A stretch of 9,780 nucleotides of DNA from Paracoccaceae bacterium (GTDB lineage: Bacteria > Pseudomonadota > Alphaproteobacteria > Rhodobacterales > Rhodobacteraceae), in the NCBI GenBank assembly GCA_015485015.1, contig WFUK01000078.1, forward strand, positions 1-9,780. The letters run 5' to 3'. Position numbers and translations under genes: made by a program. Below the pieces are notes generated by a model. It saw only the letters and a program-made list of their open reading frames with translations, ran no database searches and had not been told where the DNA came from. Below, piece by piece: positions 1 to 6,952 of this stretch; the first letter of the stretch is position 1, and the number at the start of each line of letters is the position of its first letter.

Positions 1-77
1 CCTTTGCTTTTGCGTGGGTTCCCCGCCCCGCTCCCCCATTTTCTCATATTCCGATTTGCCCCAAGGAGGGCGCTCCA

Positions 78-269
78 ATGTTCCCCCCACCTTTTGTTGG
101 CGACCCTCGCCATCGCATAAATTCTAACGCCCTGCCAGATTGGTTTATCCGTGATATGGGCGAAAGACTTATTGAAACCACGCCCAAGCGCCGCTTGCGC
201 TTGCCCATCTGGCCGGGCTTTCGGCTGGAATTAAAGCTTATCCGGATCAAGAGGGTCGCACATGTTTAA
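78..269 (+). CDS. Possible small basic protein or leader ORF upstream of the ABC exporter
   Basis: I do not recognise this 63-residue product. It is rich in Arg and Lys, has no membrane segment or signal peptide, and shows no motif I can name. The case for translation is the ribosome binding site: AAGGAGG at 63-69 is a full consensus with 8 nt to the ATG. The stop codon lies inside the start of the ABC exporter (8-nt overlap with ATG 262), an arrangement typical of translational coupling. Against it, codon content is unremarkable and no family is recognised. The reading frame is also open upstream to the window edge at position 3, so it could instead be the tail of a longer gene. It could be a real small protein, a leader peptide, or a chance ORF. 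Confidence 0.35.
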   Translation: MFPPPFVGDPRHRINSNALPDWFIRDMGERLIETTPKRRLRLPIWPGFRLELKLIRIKRVAHV

Positions 270-2094
270 ACGCTTTGAAAACCTGATAGATCCGTTTGCC
301 AAACACCCCGAGGGCACGCCTCCCGCCGCGCTTTGGCCCTATATCAAGACCCAGCTTGCGCCTTATAAAAAGTGGCTGCCGGTGATGGCCGCGCTCGGGG
401 TTTTGACAGCGCTGATGGAGAGCGGTTTGATCTTTTATTCTGGTCGAATTATTGACCTGATGAACAGCGCGGGCGTTGAAAATATGTGGGCGCTGCATGG
501 GCTGGAATTGGGGCTGGCGGCTGGCTTTATCTTGCTGATCCGGCCGCTGCTCATTACCCTTAACCACTTGTTTTTAGAGCAAACATTGGCCGGAAACATG
601 CAAGAGCAAGCCCGCTGGCAGGCGCATAAACACCTGCTTGGGCAAAGCTCGGAATTCTTCCAGAATGATTTTGCCGGTCGGCTGGCCAACCGCGTGATGC
701 AGATGGGTCCGGCGATGGAAGATAGCGCCTATATGACGCTGGAAGGGATCTGGTATGCCACCACCTATGTGCTGGGCGCGATCCTTGTTTTGATGACGAT
801 TGACCTGCGCTTGGCGGCCCCGATGGCGCTCTGGTTGCTGATCTATATCTGGTTTGTGAAGCGGGTCGCGACCCGGGTTGCGCGGGCCTCCGAGCGGATG
901 TCGGAGACCAAATCATTGGTCACGGGCCGGATTGTGGATGCCTATTCCAACATCGAAAGCGTCAAGCTTTTTTCCCATGGCAAGCGCGAGGAGCAATATG
1001 CGCTTTCGGCCATGAAACGCCAGCGCATCCGCTTTCAGCGCTTCTTGCGGCTGATGACGCGGCTAACCTTCAGCCTTGCGGCGCTAAACGGCTTTTTGAT
1101 GATCGGGGTGATCGGCCCTGCCATCTGGCTCTGGACGCTCGGCATTGTTTCGGTGGGCGAAGTGGCGGCAGCGGCGGCGCTTACCATCCGGCTAAACGGC
1201 ATGACGGGCTGGATCATGTGGGTCACCGTTAGGTTGTTTGAGCATGCGGGGGTGATGCGCGAAGGGCTGCAAAGCATCGCCGTGCCGCATAGTGTAAAAG
1301 ACGCGCCACAGGCTCCGGAACTGGTCTTGAGCAAGGGCGGGATTCGGCTTGAGGGGCTGACCCATCATTACGGCAAGGGGTATGGCGGGCTGGATCGGGT
1401 GAGCCTTGCCATTCAATCCGGCGAAAAGGTCGGGCTGGTCGGGCGCTCCGGCTCGGGGAAATCCAGCCTTGTGAACCTGCTTTTGCGCTTTCGGGATGCC
1501 GAACAGGGGCGGATTTTGATTGACGGGCAATCAGTGGCGGAAGTGACCCAAGACAGCCTGCGCCGCCAGATCGGTATGGTCACGCAAGATAGCTCGCTGC
1601 TGCATCGCTCGGTGCGGGCCAATATTATGTATGGTCGGCCAGATGCCAGCGAGGGCGAGATGATTTTGGCCGCCCAGCGCGCCGAAGCCGATGAATTTAT
1701 TCAAGAATTGCAGGATCCTTATGGCAATACCGGCTATGATGCCCAAGTCGGCGAGCGCGGGGTAAAGCTCTCGGGCGGGCAGCGGCAGCGGATTGCCATT
1801 GCGCGGGTGATCCTGAAAGACGCGCCGATATTGGTGCTGGATGAGGCCACTTCGGCGCTGGATTCCGAGGTGGAAGCCGCCATTCAGAAAACGCTTTACG
1901 GCGTGATGCAGGGCAAAACCGTGATCGCGATTGCGCACCGGCTTTCGACCATCGCGCAGATGGACCGGATTGTGGTGCTGGATGCGGGCCGCGTCGCCGA
2001 GCAGGGGACCCATGCGGAATTACTGGCGTTAAACGGCCTTTATGCGAGCTTCTGGAACCGGCAATCCGGTGGTTTTATCGGCACGGAAGGCTAG
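262..2094 (+). CDS. ABC exporter half-transporter, permease fused to ATPase
   Basis: This 610-residue protein has the architecture of a type IV (MsbA-like) ABC exporter: an N-terminal membrane domain of about six helices followed by one ATPase domain, expected to act as a dimer in the inner membrane. Hydrophobic stretches are visible near residues 38-60, 80-104, 156-202 and 270-307. The ATPase domain starts near residue 355 and is intact: Walker A GRSGSGKS at 394-401, Q-loop Gln442, signature LSGGQ at 503-507, Walker B ILVLDE ending at Asp527-Glu528, and switch His559. Start ATG 262 has GAGGG at 251-255, 6 nt upstream. The N-terminus (MFKRFENLIDPFA) and length match a group of exporters common in Rhodobacterales, from memory of that group. 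The substrate is unknown; lipids, drugs or peptides are all possible. No partner half-transporter is seen in this window. The stop codon touches the stop of the convergent regulator gene. Confidence 0.93.
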   Translation: MFKRFENLIDPFAKHPEGTPPAALWPYIKTQLAPYKKWLPVMAALGVLTALMESGLIFYSGRIIDLMNSAGVENMWALHGLELGLAAGFILLIRPLLITLNHLFLEQTLAGNMQEQARWQAHKHLLGQSSEFFQNDFAGRLANRVMQMGPAMEDSAYMTLEGIWYATTYVLGAILVLMTIDLRLAAPMALWLLIYIWFVKRVATRVARASERMSETKSLVTGRIVDAYSNIESVKLFSHGKREEQYALSAMKRQRIRFQRFLRLMTRLTFSLAALNGFLMIGVIGPAIWLWTLGIVSVGEVAAAAALTIRLNGMTGWIMWVTVRLFEHAGVMREGLQSIAVPHSVKDAPQAPELVLSKGGIRLEGLTHHYGKGYGGLDRVSLAIQSGEKVGLVGRSGSGKSSLVNLLLRFRDAEQGRILIDGQSVAEVTQDSLRRQIGMVTQDSSLLHRSVRANIMYGRPDASEGEMILAAQRAEADEFIQELQDPYGNTGYDAQVGERGVKLSGGQRQRIAIARVILKDAPILVLDEATSALDSEVEAAIQKTLYGVMQGKTVIAIAHRLSTIAQMDRIVVLDAGRVAEQGTHAELLALNGLYASFWNRQSGGFIGTEG

Positions 2095-2883
2095 CTAGGC
2101 CGGCTGCACCACGACGCTGATTTCGTGGCGCTCCAGCATCGCTTTGATCGCCTCGTCAGGGGCTTCATTGGTGATGAGCATATCAAAATCATCGGGCTTG
2201 CGAAGCGAGATCGGGCAGCGCATGCCGAATTTGGAGCTATCCGCCACCGCAATGCTCATCTGGGCGCGGGCGGTGATATCGCAAGTGATATCGGCTTCCT
2301 CCAACCCGTGCAGCATCAGCCCGCCCTCGGCGCTGATCGCCCCCAAAGACATGATCGCATAGCGCACGGTAAATCGCTGGATAAAATCAAGCGCATCCTG
2401 GCCATAAGCGCCGCCATCATTGGCCCGCAGCTCTCCGCCCGCCATAAATACCCGGTTATTATTCCGCGCGGTCAGGGTATGCGCGACCGCGATGGAATTG
2501 GTAACCACATATAAATCCTGATGGTTTTGTAGCGCTTGCGCCACATAGGCCGTGGTGGAGCCAACATCCAGAAACAATGAATCGCCATTTTCGATAATAT
2601 TCGCCGCCCGTGCTGCCAATGCCTTTTTCGCCTCGGCATTTCTGCCCATTCTGGCCTGAAATGGCGGCTCTACCACCGATACAGACCCGATCAAAGACAC
2701 CCCGCCATGCACCTTTTTTACCCATGCCGAAGATTCCAGAGTTTTTATATTTCGCCTTATGGTTTCATCAGATACCCCGAGCTTTTTAGCCAGATATCCA
2801 ATTCGGCAAGAGCCGCCAGCCAGTCGGATTTCATGCAATATCTCTTGCTCTCGCTGGTTTGTTATTATACTTTTTTTTGGCAT
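2095..2883 (-). CDS. DeoR-family transcriptional regulator
   Basis: This 262-residue protein is a typical full-length DeoR-family regulator, usually a repressor of carbohydrate or small-molecule catabolism. The N-terminal winged helix-turn-helix covers about residues 8-62, with the family's LGVSDETIRRNIKTLE recognition region at 35-50 and the wing ending VHGG at 58-61. The DeoRC effector domain follows: DVGSTT at 106-111, TNS at 128-130, GGE at 149-151 and ADSSKFG at 214-220. These loops form the phosphate-binding pocket in family members, so the effector is probably a phosphorylated compound. The start has GGAG (plus-strand 2892-2895) 8 nt upstream. The gene is divergent from the kinase-dehydrogenase pair across a 154-bp box-rich gap, which strongly suggests that it controls that pair and possibly itself. 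The family assignment is firm; the ligand is unknown. Confidence 0.92.
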   Translation of the reverse strand: MPKKSIITNQREQEILHEIRLAGGSCRIGYLAKKLGVSDETIRRNIKTLESSAWVKKVHGGVSLIGSVSVVEPPFQARMGRNAEAKKALAARAANIIENGDSLFLDVGSTTAYVAQALQNHQDLYVVTNSIAVAHTLTARNNNRVFMAGGELRANDGGAYGQDALDFIQRFTVRYAIMSLGAISAEGGLMLHGLEEADITCDITARAQMSIAVADSSKFGMRCPISLRKPDDFDMLITNEAPDEAIKAMLERHEISVVVQPA

Positions 2884-3037
2884 AATATGAACTCCAACCC
2901 TTTAATATCCACAAAAAACCCCACGAAGCAATAATAACCACCGTAATATCCAGTAATGATCCAGATCAAGCCCGCAGGTTACTTTTGTGGAAATTATTAG
3001 GAAATACTCAAGTTTTAGCAGGGTAATCAGGTAAAAT
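2884..3037. promoter_or_regulatory. Divergent control region with repeated TAAT-N-TCCA boxes
   Basis: This gap between the regulator and the kinase is clearly more AT-rich than its flanks. Related boxes are visible: TAATATCCA at 2903-2911, TAATAACCA at 2932-2940, TAATATCCA at 2944-2952, TAATGATCCA at 2954-2963, and TAATTTCCA on the minus strand at 2988-2996. The outer two extend into a 14-bp inverted pair: 2903-2916 read on the minus strand is TTTTGTGGATATTA, and 2983-2996 on the plus strand is TTTTGTGGAAATTA (13 of 14 identical). One outer copy lies just upstream of each gene. Multiple repeated operators are usual for DeoR-family proteins. A TATTAT on the minus strand (plus 2931-2936) could be the -10 for the regulator, but I find no convincing -35 for either gene. 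Kinase translation has only a weak Shine-Dalgarno (CAGG at 3028-3031). Confidence 0.65.
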
Positions 3038-3916
3038 ATGGAAATTCCAGCGATCGAGCGCATTAAATCCCTTCCGGTTTGGCACGGGCGAATCACTCTT
3101 TCCGCGCTTTCCGGCGGGCGGACCAACCTGAATTATCTGATAAAAGACGGCACAGAAAAATATGTGGTGCGGCTGGGGGAGGATATTCCCGCGCATCACG
3201 TTTTGCGCTTTAACGAGCTGGCGGCCAGCCGCGCGGCCTATGCGGCGGGGCTTTCGCCCGAGCTGGTATATTCTGAAAGCGGCCTTAGTGTCCTGCGCTA
3301 TATTGATAGCCATACCCTGGACGAAAGCGATGTGGCAAAGCCGGAATATCTGCCGCGCGTGGTGGAGCTGATGCGGCGCTGCCATCTGGATATGCCAAAG
3401 CATCTGCGGGGTCCGGTGTTGATGTTTTGGGTGTTTCATGTGATCCGCGATTATGCCGCCACGCTTGTTGAGCGCGGCTCGCCTTATGCCGCAAAAATGC
3501 CGGAATATCTGAAGATCGCGGCAGGGCTTGAAGCCAGCATCGGCCCGATCACGCCGGTTTTTGGCCATAATGATATGATGGCGGCCAATATTCTGGATGA
3601 CGGCGCGCGCCTATGGCTGATCGACTGGGATTACGCCGGCTTTAACTCGCCGCTTTTTGATCTTGGTGGACTGGCCAGCAATAACCAGCTTTCCGAAGCG
3701 CAAGAGGTCTCTATGCTGGAAATGTATTTTCAGGCCCCACCCGATGCCGCCCTGCTGGCGCGCTATAATGCCATGAAATGCGCCTCGCTGATGCGCGAGG
3801 TGATGTGGAGCATGGTATCAGAGCTGACCTCGGATCTCGATATTGATTACGCCAGCTATACCGCCGAAAACATCGCGCGCTTCAAGCAAGCGCTTGCCAC
3901 CGTGAAACAAGGATAA
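3038..3916 (+). CDS. Choline/ethanolamine kinase-like phosphotransferase (APH/LicA fold)
   Basis: This 292-residue cytoplasmic protein belongs to the aminoglycoside phosphotransferase / choline kinase superfamily and should transfer the gamma-phosphate of ATP to a hydroxyl of a small molecule. The nucleotide-binding loop GGRTNLNY is at 26-33, followed by YVVRLG at 42-47, both in the LicA style. The catalytic loop HNDMMAANIL is at 177-186, with predicted base Asp179 and metal ligand Asn184. The second metal site LIDWDYAG carries Asp196. All key residues are present. Similarity to LicA-type proteins favours an amino alcohol such as choline or a methylated ethanolamine, but other alcohols fit too. 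It is followed after 4 nt by the flavoprotein gene, so the two are almost certainly co-transcribed, and it is divergent from the DeoR regulator. Start ATG 3038 places GGRTN at the usual distance from the N-terminus. Confidence 0.85.
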   Translation: MEIPAIERIKSLPVWHGRITLSALSGGRTNLNYLIKDGTEKYVVRLGEDIPAHHVLRFNELAASRAAYAAGLSPELVYSESGLSVLRYIDSHTLDESDVAKPEYLPRVVELMRRCHLDMPKHLRGPVLMFWVFHVIRDYAATLVERGSPYAAKMPEYLKIAAGLEASIGPITPVFGHNDMMAANILDDGARLWLIDWDYAGFNSPLFDLGGLASNNQLSEAQEVSMLEMYFQAPPDAALLARYNAMKCASLMREVMWSMVSELTSDLDIDYASYTAENIARFKQALATVKQG

Positions 3917-3920
3917 CCCG

Positions 3921-6359
3921 ATGAAATCTTTACCCTCTTCCAGCCAAATCATTATTATTGGCGGCGGGATTATCGGCGCTTCCACCGCCTATCACCTTGC
4001 TAAAGCGGGGGCCGAGGTGACGCTGCTGGAGCGGCAAAAGCTCACCTCCGGCACCACCTTTCATGCGGCGGGCCTCGTGGGGCAGCTGCGCTCCAACGCC
4101 AATATAACCCAGCTTCTGGGCTATTCGGTCGAGCTATATAAAAGCCTTGAGGCTGAAACCGGCCTCAGCACCGGCTGGAAGATGAATGGCGGCTTGCGGC
4201 TGGCCTGCACCGAGGCGCGCTGGACCGAGGTAAAGCGCCAAGCCACCACCGCCCATTCCTTTGGCCTGCAGATGGATCTGCTGACCCCGAAAGAAGCGCA
4301 AGACTTATGGCCGCTGATGGACATAAAAGACGTGATCGGCGCGGCCTTTATGCCGACCGACGGGCAGGCCAACCCGTCAGACATCACCCAAGCGCTGGCC
4401 AAGGGCGCGCGCATGGCGGGGGCGCAGATATTCGAGGATACCAAGGTGCTGGATCTTGAGATCGAGCAGGGGGTGATTAAAGCTGTGATCACAAATCACG
4501 GGCGGATCGAATGCGAGAAAATCGTGCTATGCGCAGGGCAATGGAGCCGCGATTTTGCCACCCGCTTCGGGGTGAATGTGCCTTTGGTCAGCATGGAACA
4601 TCAATATATGGTGACAGAACCCATTAGCGGCATGCCCAAAAACCTGCCCACCCTGCGCGACCCGGATCGTCTGACCTATTATAAGGAGGAGGTCGGCGGG
4701 CTGGTGATGGGCGGCTATGAGAGCAATCCGATCCCTTGGGCGATAAACGGCATTCCGAAGGGTTTTCATTACACCTTGCTCGACAGCAATTTTGACCATT
4801 TCGAGCCGTTGATGGAGCTGGCGCTGGGCCGGGTTCCGGCGCTGGAAACCGCCGGCATCAAAACCCTGACCAACGGGCCGGAAGCCTTCACGCCCGATGG
4901 TAATTTCATCATCGGCGAAGCTCCCGAGCTGAAAAATTTCTTTGTCGGGGCGGGGTTTAATGCGTTTGGCATCGCGGCAGGGGGCGGGGCGGGCATGGCG
5001 CTGGCTGAATGGGTGCATAAAGGCGAGCCGCCGTATGATCTGTGGTCAGCCGATATCCGGCGCTTTGGCCAGCCGCACCAGGATACAGACTGGGTCCGCA
5101 CCCGCACCGTTGAGGCTTATGGCAAGCATTATACCATGGACTGGCCCTTTGAGGAGCAGGATAGCGCCCGCCCAAATCGTAAATCTCCGCTTTATGAGCA
5201 GCTAAAAGCCGATGGTGCCTGCTTTGGCGAAAAGCTCGGCTGGGAGCGGCCAAACTGGTTTGCCGATCAGGGGCAAAAGCCCGAGGATGTCTATAGCTTC
5301 GGGCGGCCAAACTGGTTTGGCAATGTGGGGCGCGAACATAAGGCCGCGCGCGAGGGGGCGGTGCTGTTTGATCAAAGCAGCTTTGCCAAATTTGCGCTGG
5401 AGGGCAAGGGCGCGCTGGAAGCGCTGAGCTGGATTGCCGCCAATGATGTGGACCGCCCCGATGGGTCGCTGATCTATACCCAGATGCTGAATGATGCGGG
5501 CGGTATTGAATGTGATCTAACCATTTCGCGGCTCTCCGAACATGCGTTTTATATCGTGACCGGCACCGCCTCCGCCACGCATGATTTTGACTGGATTTCG
5601 CGCAATATTCCCGAAGGGCTTGCCTGCCAGCTATCGGAAGTAACCAACGAACGCGCCGTGCTGGCCTTAATGGGCCCAAAGGCGCGGGCCATACTATCTG
5701 AAACTACCGATGTGGATATTTCAAACACCGCTTTTCCCTTTGGCACCGCGCAGCGGCTGGACATTGCGGGCCATCAAGTGTTGGCGCTGCGGGTTACCTA
5801 TGTCGGCGAGCTGGGCTGGGAGCTGCATATGCCAACCGGGGCCGCGCCGGATGTTTATCAAGCGCTGCATAAGGCGGGCGCGCCGCATGGGCTGAAAAAT
5901 GCCGGCTACCGCGCCATTGAAAGCCTACGGCTGGAAAAGGGCTATCGGGCGTGGGGATCGGATATCGGGCCAGACCACACCCCTTATGAGGCAGGGCTTG
6001 GCTGGGCGGTAAAGCTGCGCAAGGATGTGGCTTTCAAGGGCCGCGCCGCCATGGAAGCGCAGAAAAAGGCGGGGGTCAAAAAGCTGCTGGCCGGTTTTAC
6101 CACCGCGCCGGAGATTAACCTTCTGGGCCGCGAAACCATTTTTCGCAACGGCGAGCGGGTGGGCTGGCTCACCTCGGGCGGCTTTGGCCATACCATAGAT
6201 AAATCAATCGGCTATGGCTATGTGCGAAACGAAGCCGGGGTCACGCGGAATTATGTATTGGGCGGCACCTATGAATTGGAGGTCGCCAGCGAAATGGTCA
6301 AATGCGATATGCATCTTTCGCCACTTTATGACCCCAAAATGGAGCGGGTTAAGGCATAA
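3921..6359 (+). CDS. GcvT-family FAD dehydrogenase, dimethylglycine/sarcosine dehydrogenase-like
   Basis: This 812-residue two-part enzyme is built like dimethylglycine and sarcosine dehydrogenases, which oxidise an N-methyl group on FAD and pass the one-carbon unit to tetrahydrofolate. The N-terminal half is a DAO-type flavin domain: GGGIIG at 14-19 is the dinucleotide loop, Glu37 ends the second beta strand, and SGTTFHAAGL at 43-52 contains His48, which aligns with the His that covalently binds FAD in mammalian DMGDH. The C-terminal half, from about 430, is GcvT-like: GRPNWF and VGREH near 460-474, GGIECDLTI with Asp532 matching the conserved acid of the folate site, and YVGELGWEL at 627-635. 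Length agrees with the family. A good Shine-Dalgarno (AAGGA 3909-3913) lies 7 nt before ATG 3921. The exact substrate is open: dimethylglycine, sarcosine, or another secondary or tertiary amine. The linked kinase hints at an amino alcohol derivative. Confidence 0.88.
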   Translation: MKSLPSSSQIIIIGGGIIGASTAYHLAKAGAEVTLLERQKLTSGTTFHAAGLVGQLRSNANITQLLGYSVELYKSLEAETGLSTGWKMNGGLRLACTEARWTEVKRQATTAHSFGLQMDLLTPKEAQDLWPLMDIKDVIGAAFMPTDGQANPSDITQALAKGARMAGAQIFEDTKVLDLEIEQGVIKAVITNHGRIECEKIVLCAGQWSRDFATRFGVNVPLVSMEHQYMVTEPISGMPKNLPTLRDPDRLTYYKEEVGGLVMGGYESNPIPWAINGIPKGFHYTLLDSNFDHFEPLMELALGRVPALETAGIKTLTNGPEAFTPDGNFIIGEAPELKNFFVGAGFNAFGIAAGGGAGMALAEWVHKGEPPYDLWSADIRRFGQPHQDTDWVRTRTVEAYGKHYTMDWPFEEQDSARPNRKSPLYEQLKADGACFGEKLGWERPNWFADQGQKPEDVYSFGRPNWFGNVGREHKAAREGAVLFDQSSFAKFALEGKGALEALSWIAANDVDRPDGSLIYTQMLNDAGGIECDLTISRLSEHAFYIVTGTASATHDFDWISRNIPEGLACQLSEVTNERAVLALMGPKARAILSETTDVDISNTAFPFGTAQRLDIAGHQVLALRVTYVGELGWELHMPTGAAPDVYQALHKAGAPHGLKNAGYRAIESLRLEKGYRAWGSDIGPDHTPYEAGLGWAVKLRKDVAFKGRAAMEAQKKAGVKKLLAGFTTAPEINLLGRETIFRNGERVGWLTSGGFGHTIDKSIGYGYVRNEAGVTRNYVLGGTYELEVASEMVKCDMHLSPLYDPKMERVKA

Positions 6360-6372
6360 ATGTAACAAAATG

Positions 6373-6400
6373 TTGATCTGTAGGTGATTTTGCGTAAACT
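6373..6400 (+). promoter_or_regulatory. Candidate promoter of the DUF805 gene
   Basis: TTGATC at 6373-6378 and TAAACT at 6395-6400 are separated by 16 bp; each matches the sigma70 consensus at 4 of 6 positions. It lies in the 73-bp gap after the dehydrogenase, which shows no terminator, so read-through from upstream is also possible. Confidence 0.4.
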
Positions 6401-6432
6401 ATGGGCATTATTTACAAAACAAGGAATGTAAT

Positions 6433-6858
6433 ATGTCGTTTATGGATTCAATAAAAACCTGCTTTGGTAAATACGCCACCTTCTCGGGCCGCGCTTCACG
6501 CTCGGAATTCTGGTGGTTCATGTTGTTTATATTCGTGATGCAAATCCTTCTTGGCTTTGTCGATACCGCCGTATTTGGCCCGCGCGAGGTAATGATGGTA
6601 TCCTCTGAAGCGGCAATGGATACCGGTATGAGCTTTGATTTCAGCTATAAACCTCAGCCCATAACCGGCCTTTTCCTGCTGGCGGTTTTGCTGCCCAATC
6701 TGGCCGTGGGCGCTCGGCGTTTGCATGATGGCGGCCGCACGGGCTGGTGGTGGCTGATCGGGCTGATCCCCATGATCGGCCTTATCGTATTGCTGATATT
6801 CTTTATCCCCAAAGGCAACGAGGGCGATAATAAATACGGTCCCGATCCTGTTGGCTAA
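6433..6858 (+). CDS. DUF805 family inner-membrane protein
   Basis: This 141-residue protein is a DUF805 member (YhaH/YhaI-like), a family of small inner-membrane proteins whose biochemical role is not established. The hallmarks are present: a short N-terminal segment with FSGRASRSEFWWF at about 17-29 leading into the first membrane helix, a middle hydrophobic stretch near 78-92, the conserved ARRLHDGGRTGWWWL at about 94-108, a last helix near 105-124, and the polar tail GDNKYGPDP. The region at about residues 50-75 looks like an extracytoplasmic loop. AAGGA at 6421-6425 sits 7 nt before ATG 6433. The gene appears to be a single transcription unit, with its own promoter candidate and a strong terminator right after the stop. 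No functional link to its neighbours is evident. Confidence 0.9.
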   Translation: MSFMDSIKTCFGKYATFSGRASRSEFWWFMLFIFVMQILLGFVDTAVFGPREVMMVSSEAAMDTGMSFDFSYKPQPITGLFLLAVLLPNLAVGARRLHDGGRTGWWWLIGLIPMIGLIVLLIFFIPKGNEGDNKYGPDPVG

Positions 6859-6864
6859 TCTATT

Positions 6865-6893
6865 GGGCGCGCCACCGGTTGGCGCGCCCTTTT
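6865..6893 (+). terminator. Intrinsic terminator after the DUF805 gene
   Basis: A perfect 10-bp stem (GGGCGCGCCA at 6865-6874 with TGGCGCGCCC at 6880-6889) closes a 5-nt loop CCGGT and is followed by TTTT at 6890-6893. It begins 6 nt after the stop codon. The minus strand has no comparable T-run, so it should work mainly in the plus direction. Confidence 0.88.
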
Positions 6894-6897
6894 GCCT

Positions 6898-6926
6898 TTG
6901 ATGGCCGCTGAAAAGCGCGCTATGAT
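6898..6926 (+). promoter_or_regulatory. Candidate sigma70-type promoter of xthA
   Basis: TTGATG at 6898-6903 and TATGAT at 6921-6926 are spaced by 17 bp. The -10 matches consensus at 5 of 6 positions. It starts just after the upstream terminator and lies 26 nt before the xthA start codon, giving a short leader. This is the best-looking promoter in the window. Confidence 0.6.
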
Positions 6927-6952
6927 AGCCGCTCATCAAAGCGGAGATCCCC

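Noticed and set aside
3008..3568. Open frame of 186 codons on the minus strand across the kinase gene.
   Set aside because: The plus-strand kinase has complete catalytic motifs; the reverse frame has shadow-like composition and runs into the control region.
5246..5319. Exact 17-nt direct repeat (5246-5262 and 5303-5319) inside the dehydrogenase gene, encoding RPNWF twice.
   Set aside because: Both copies fall at positions where related DMGDH-type proteins have similar RPxWF motifs, so shared protein motifs with the same codons explain it better than a recent duplication or a mobile-element footprint.
4957..5679. Long open frame of 240 codons on the minus strand.
   Set aside because: It lies entirely opposite the well-supported dehydrogenase gene, is rich in Arg, Pro, Ser and His as expected for a shadow frame of GC-rich coding sequence, and has no recognisable motif.
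6364..6374. Small palindrome AACAAAATGTT after the dehydrogenase stop codon.
   Set aside because: The stem is only 4 bp and AT-rich with no T-run; it is neither a terminator nor a recognisable operator.
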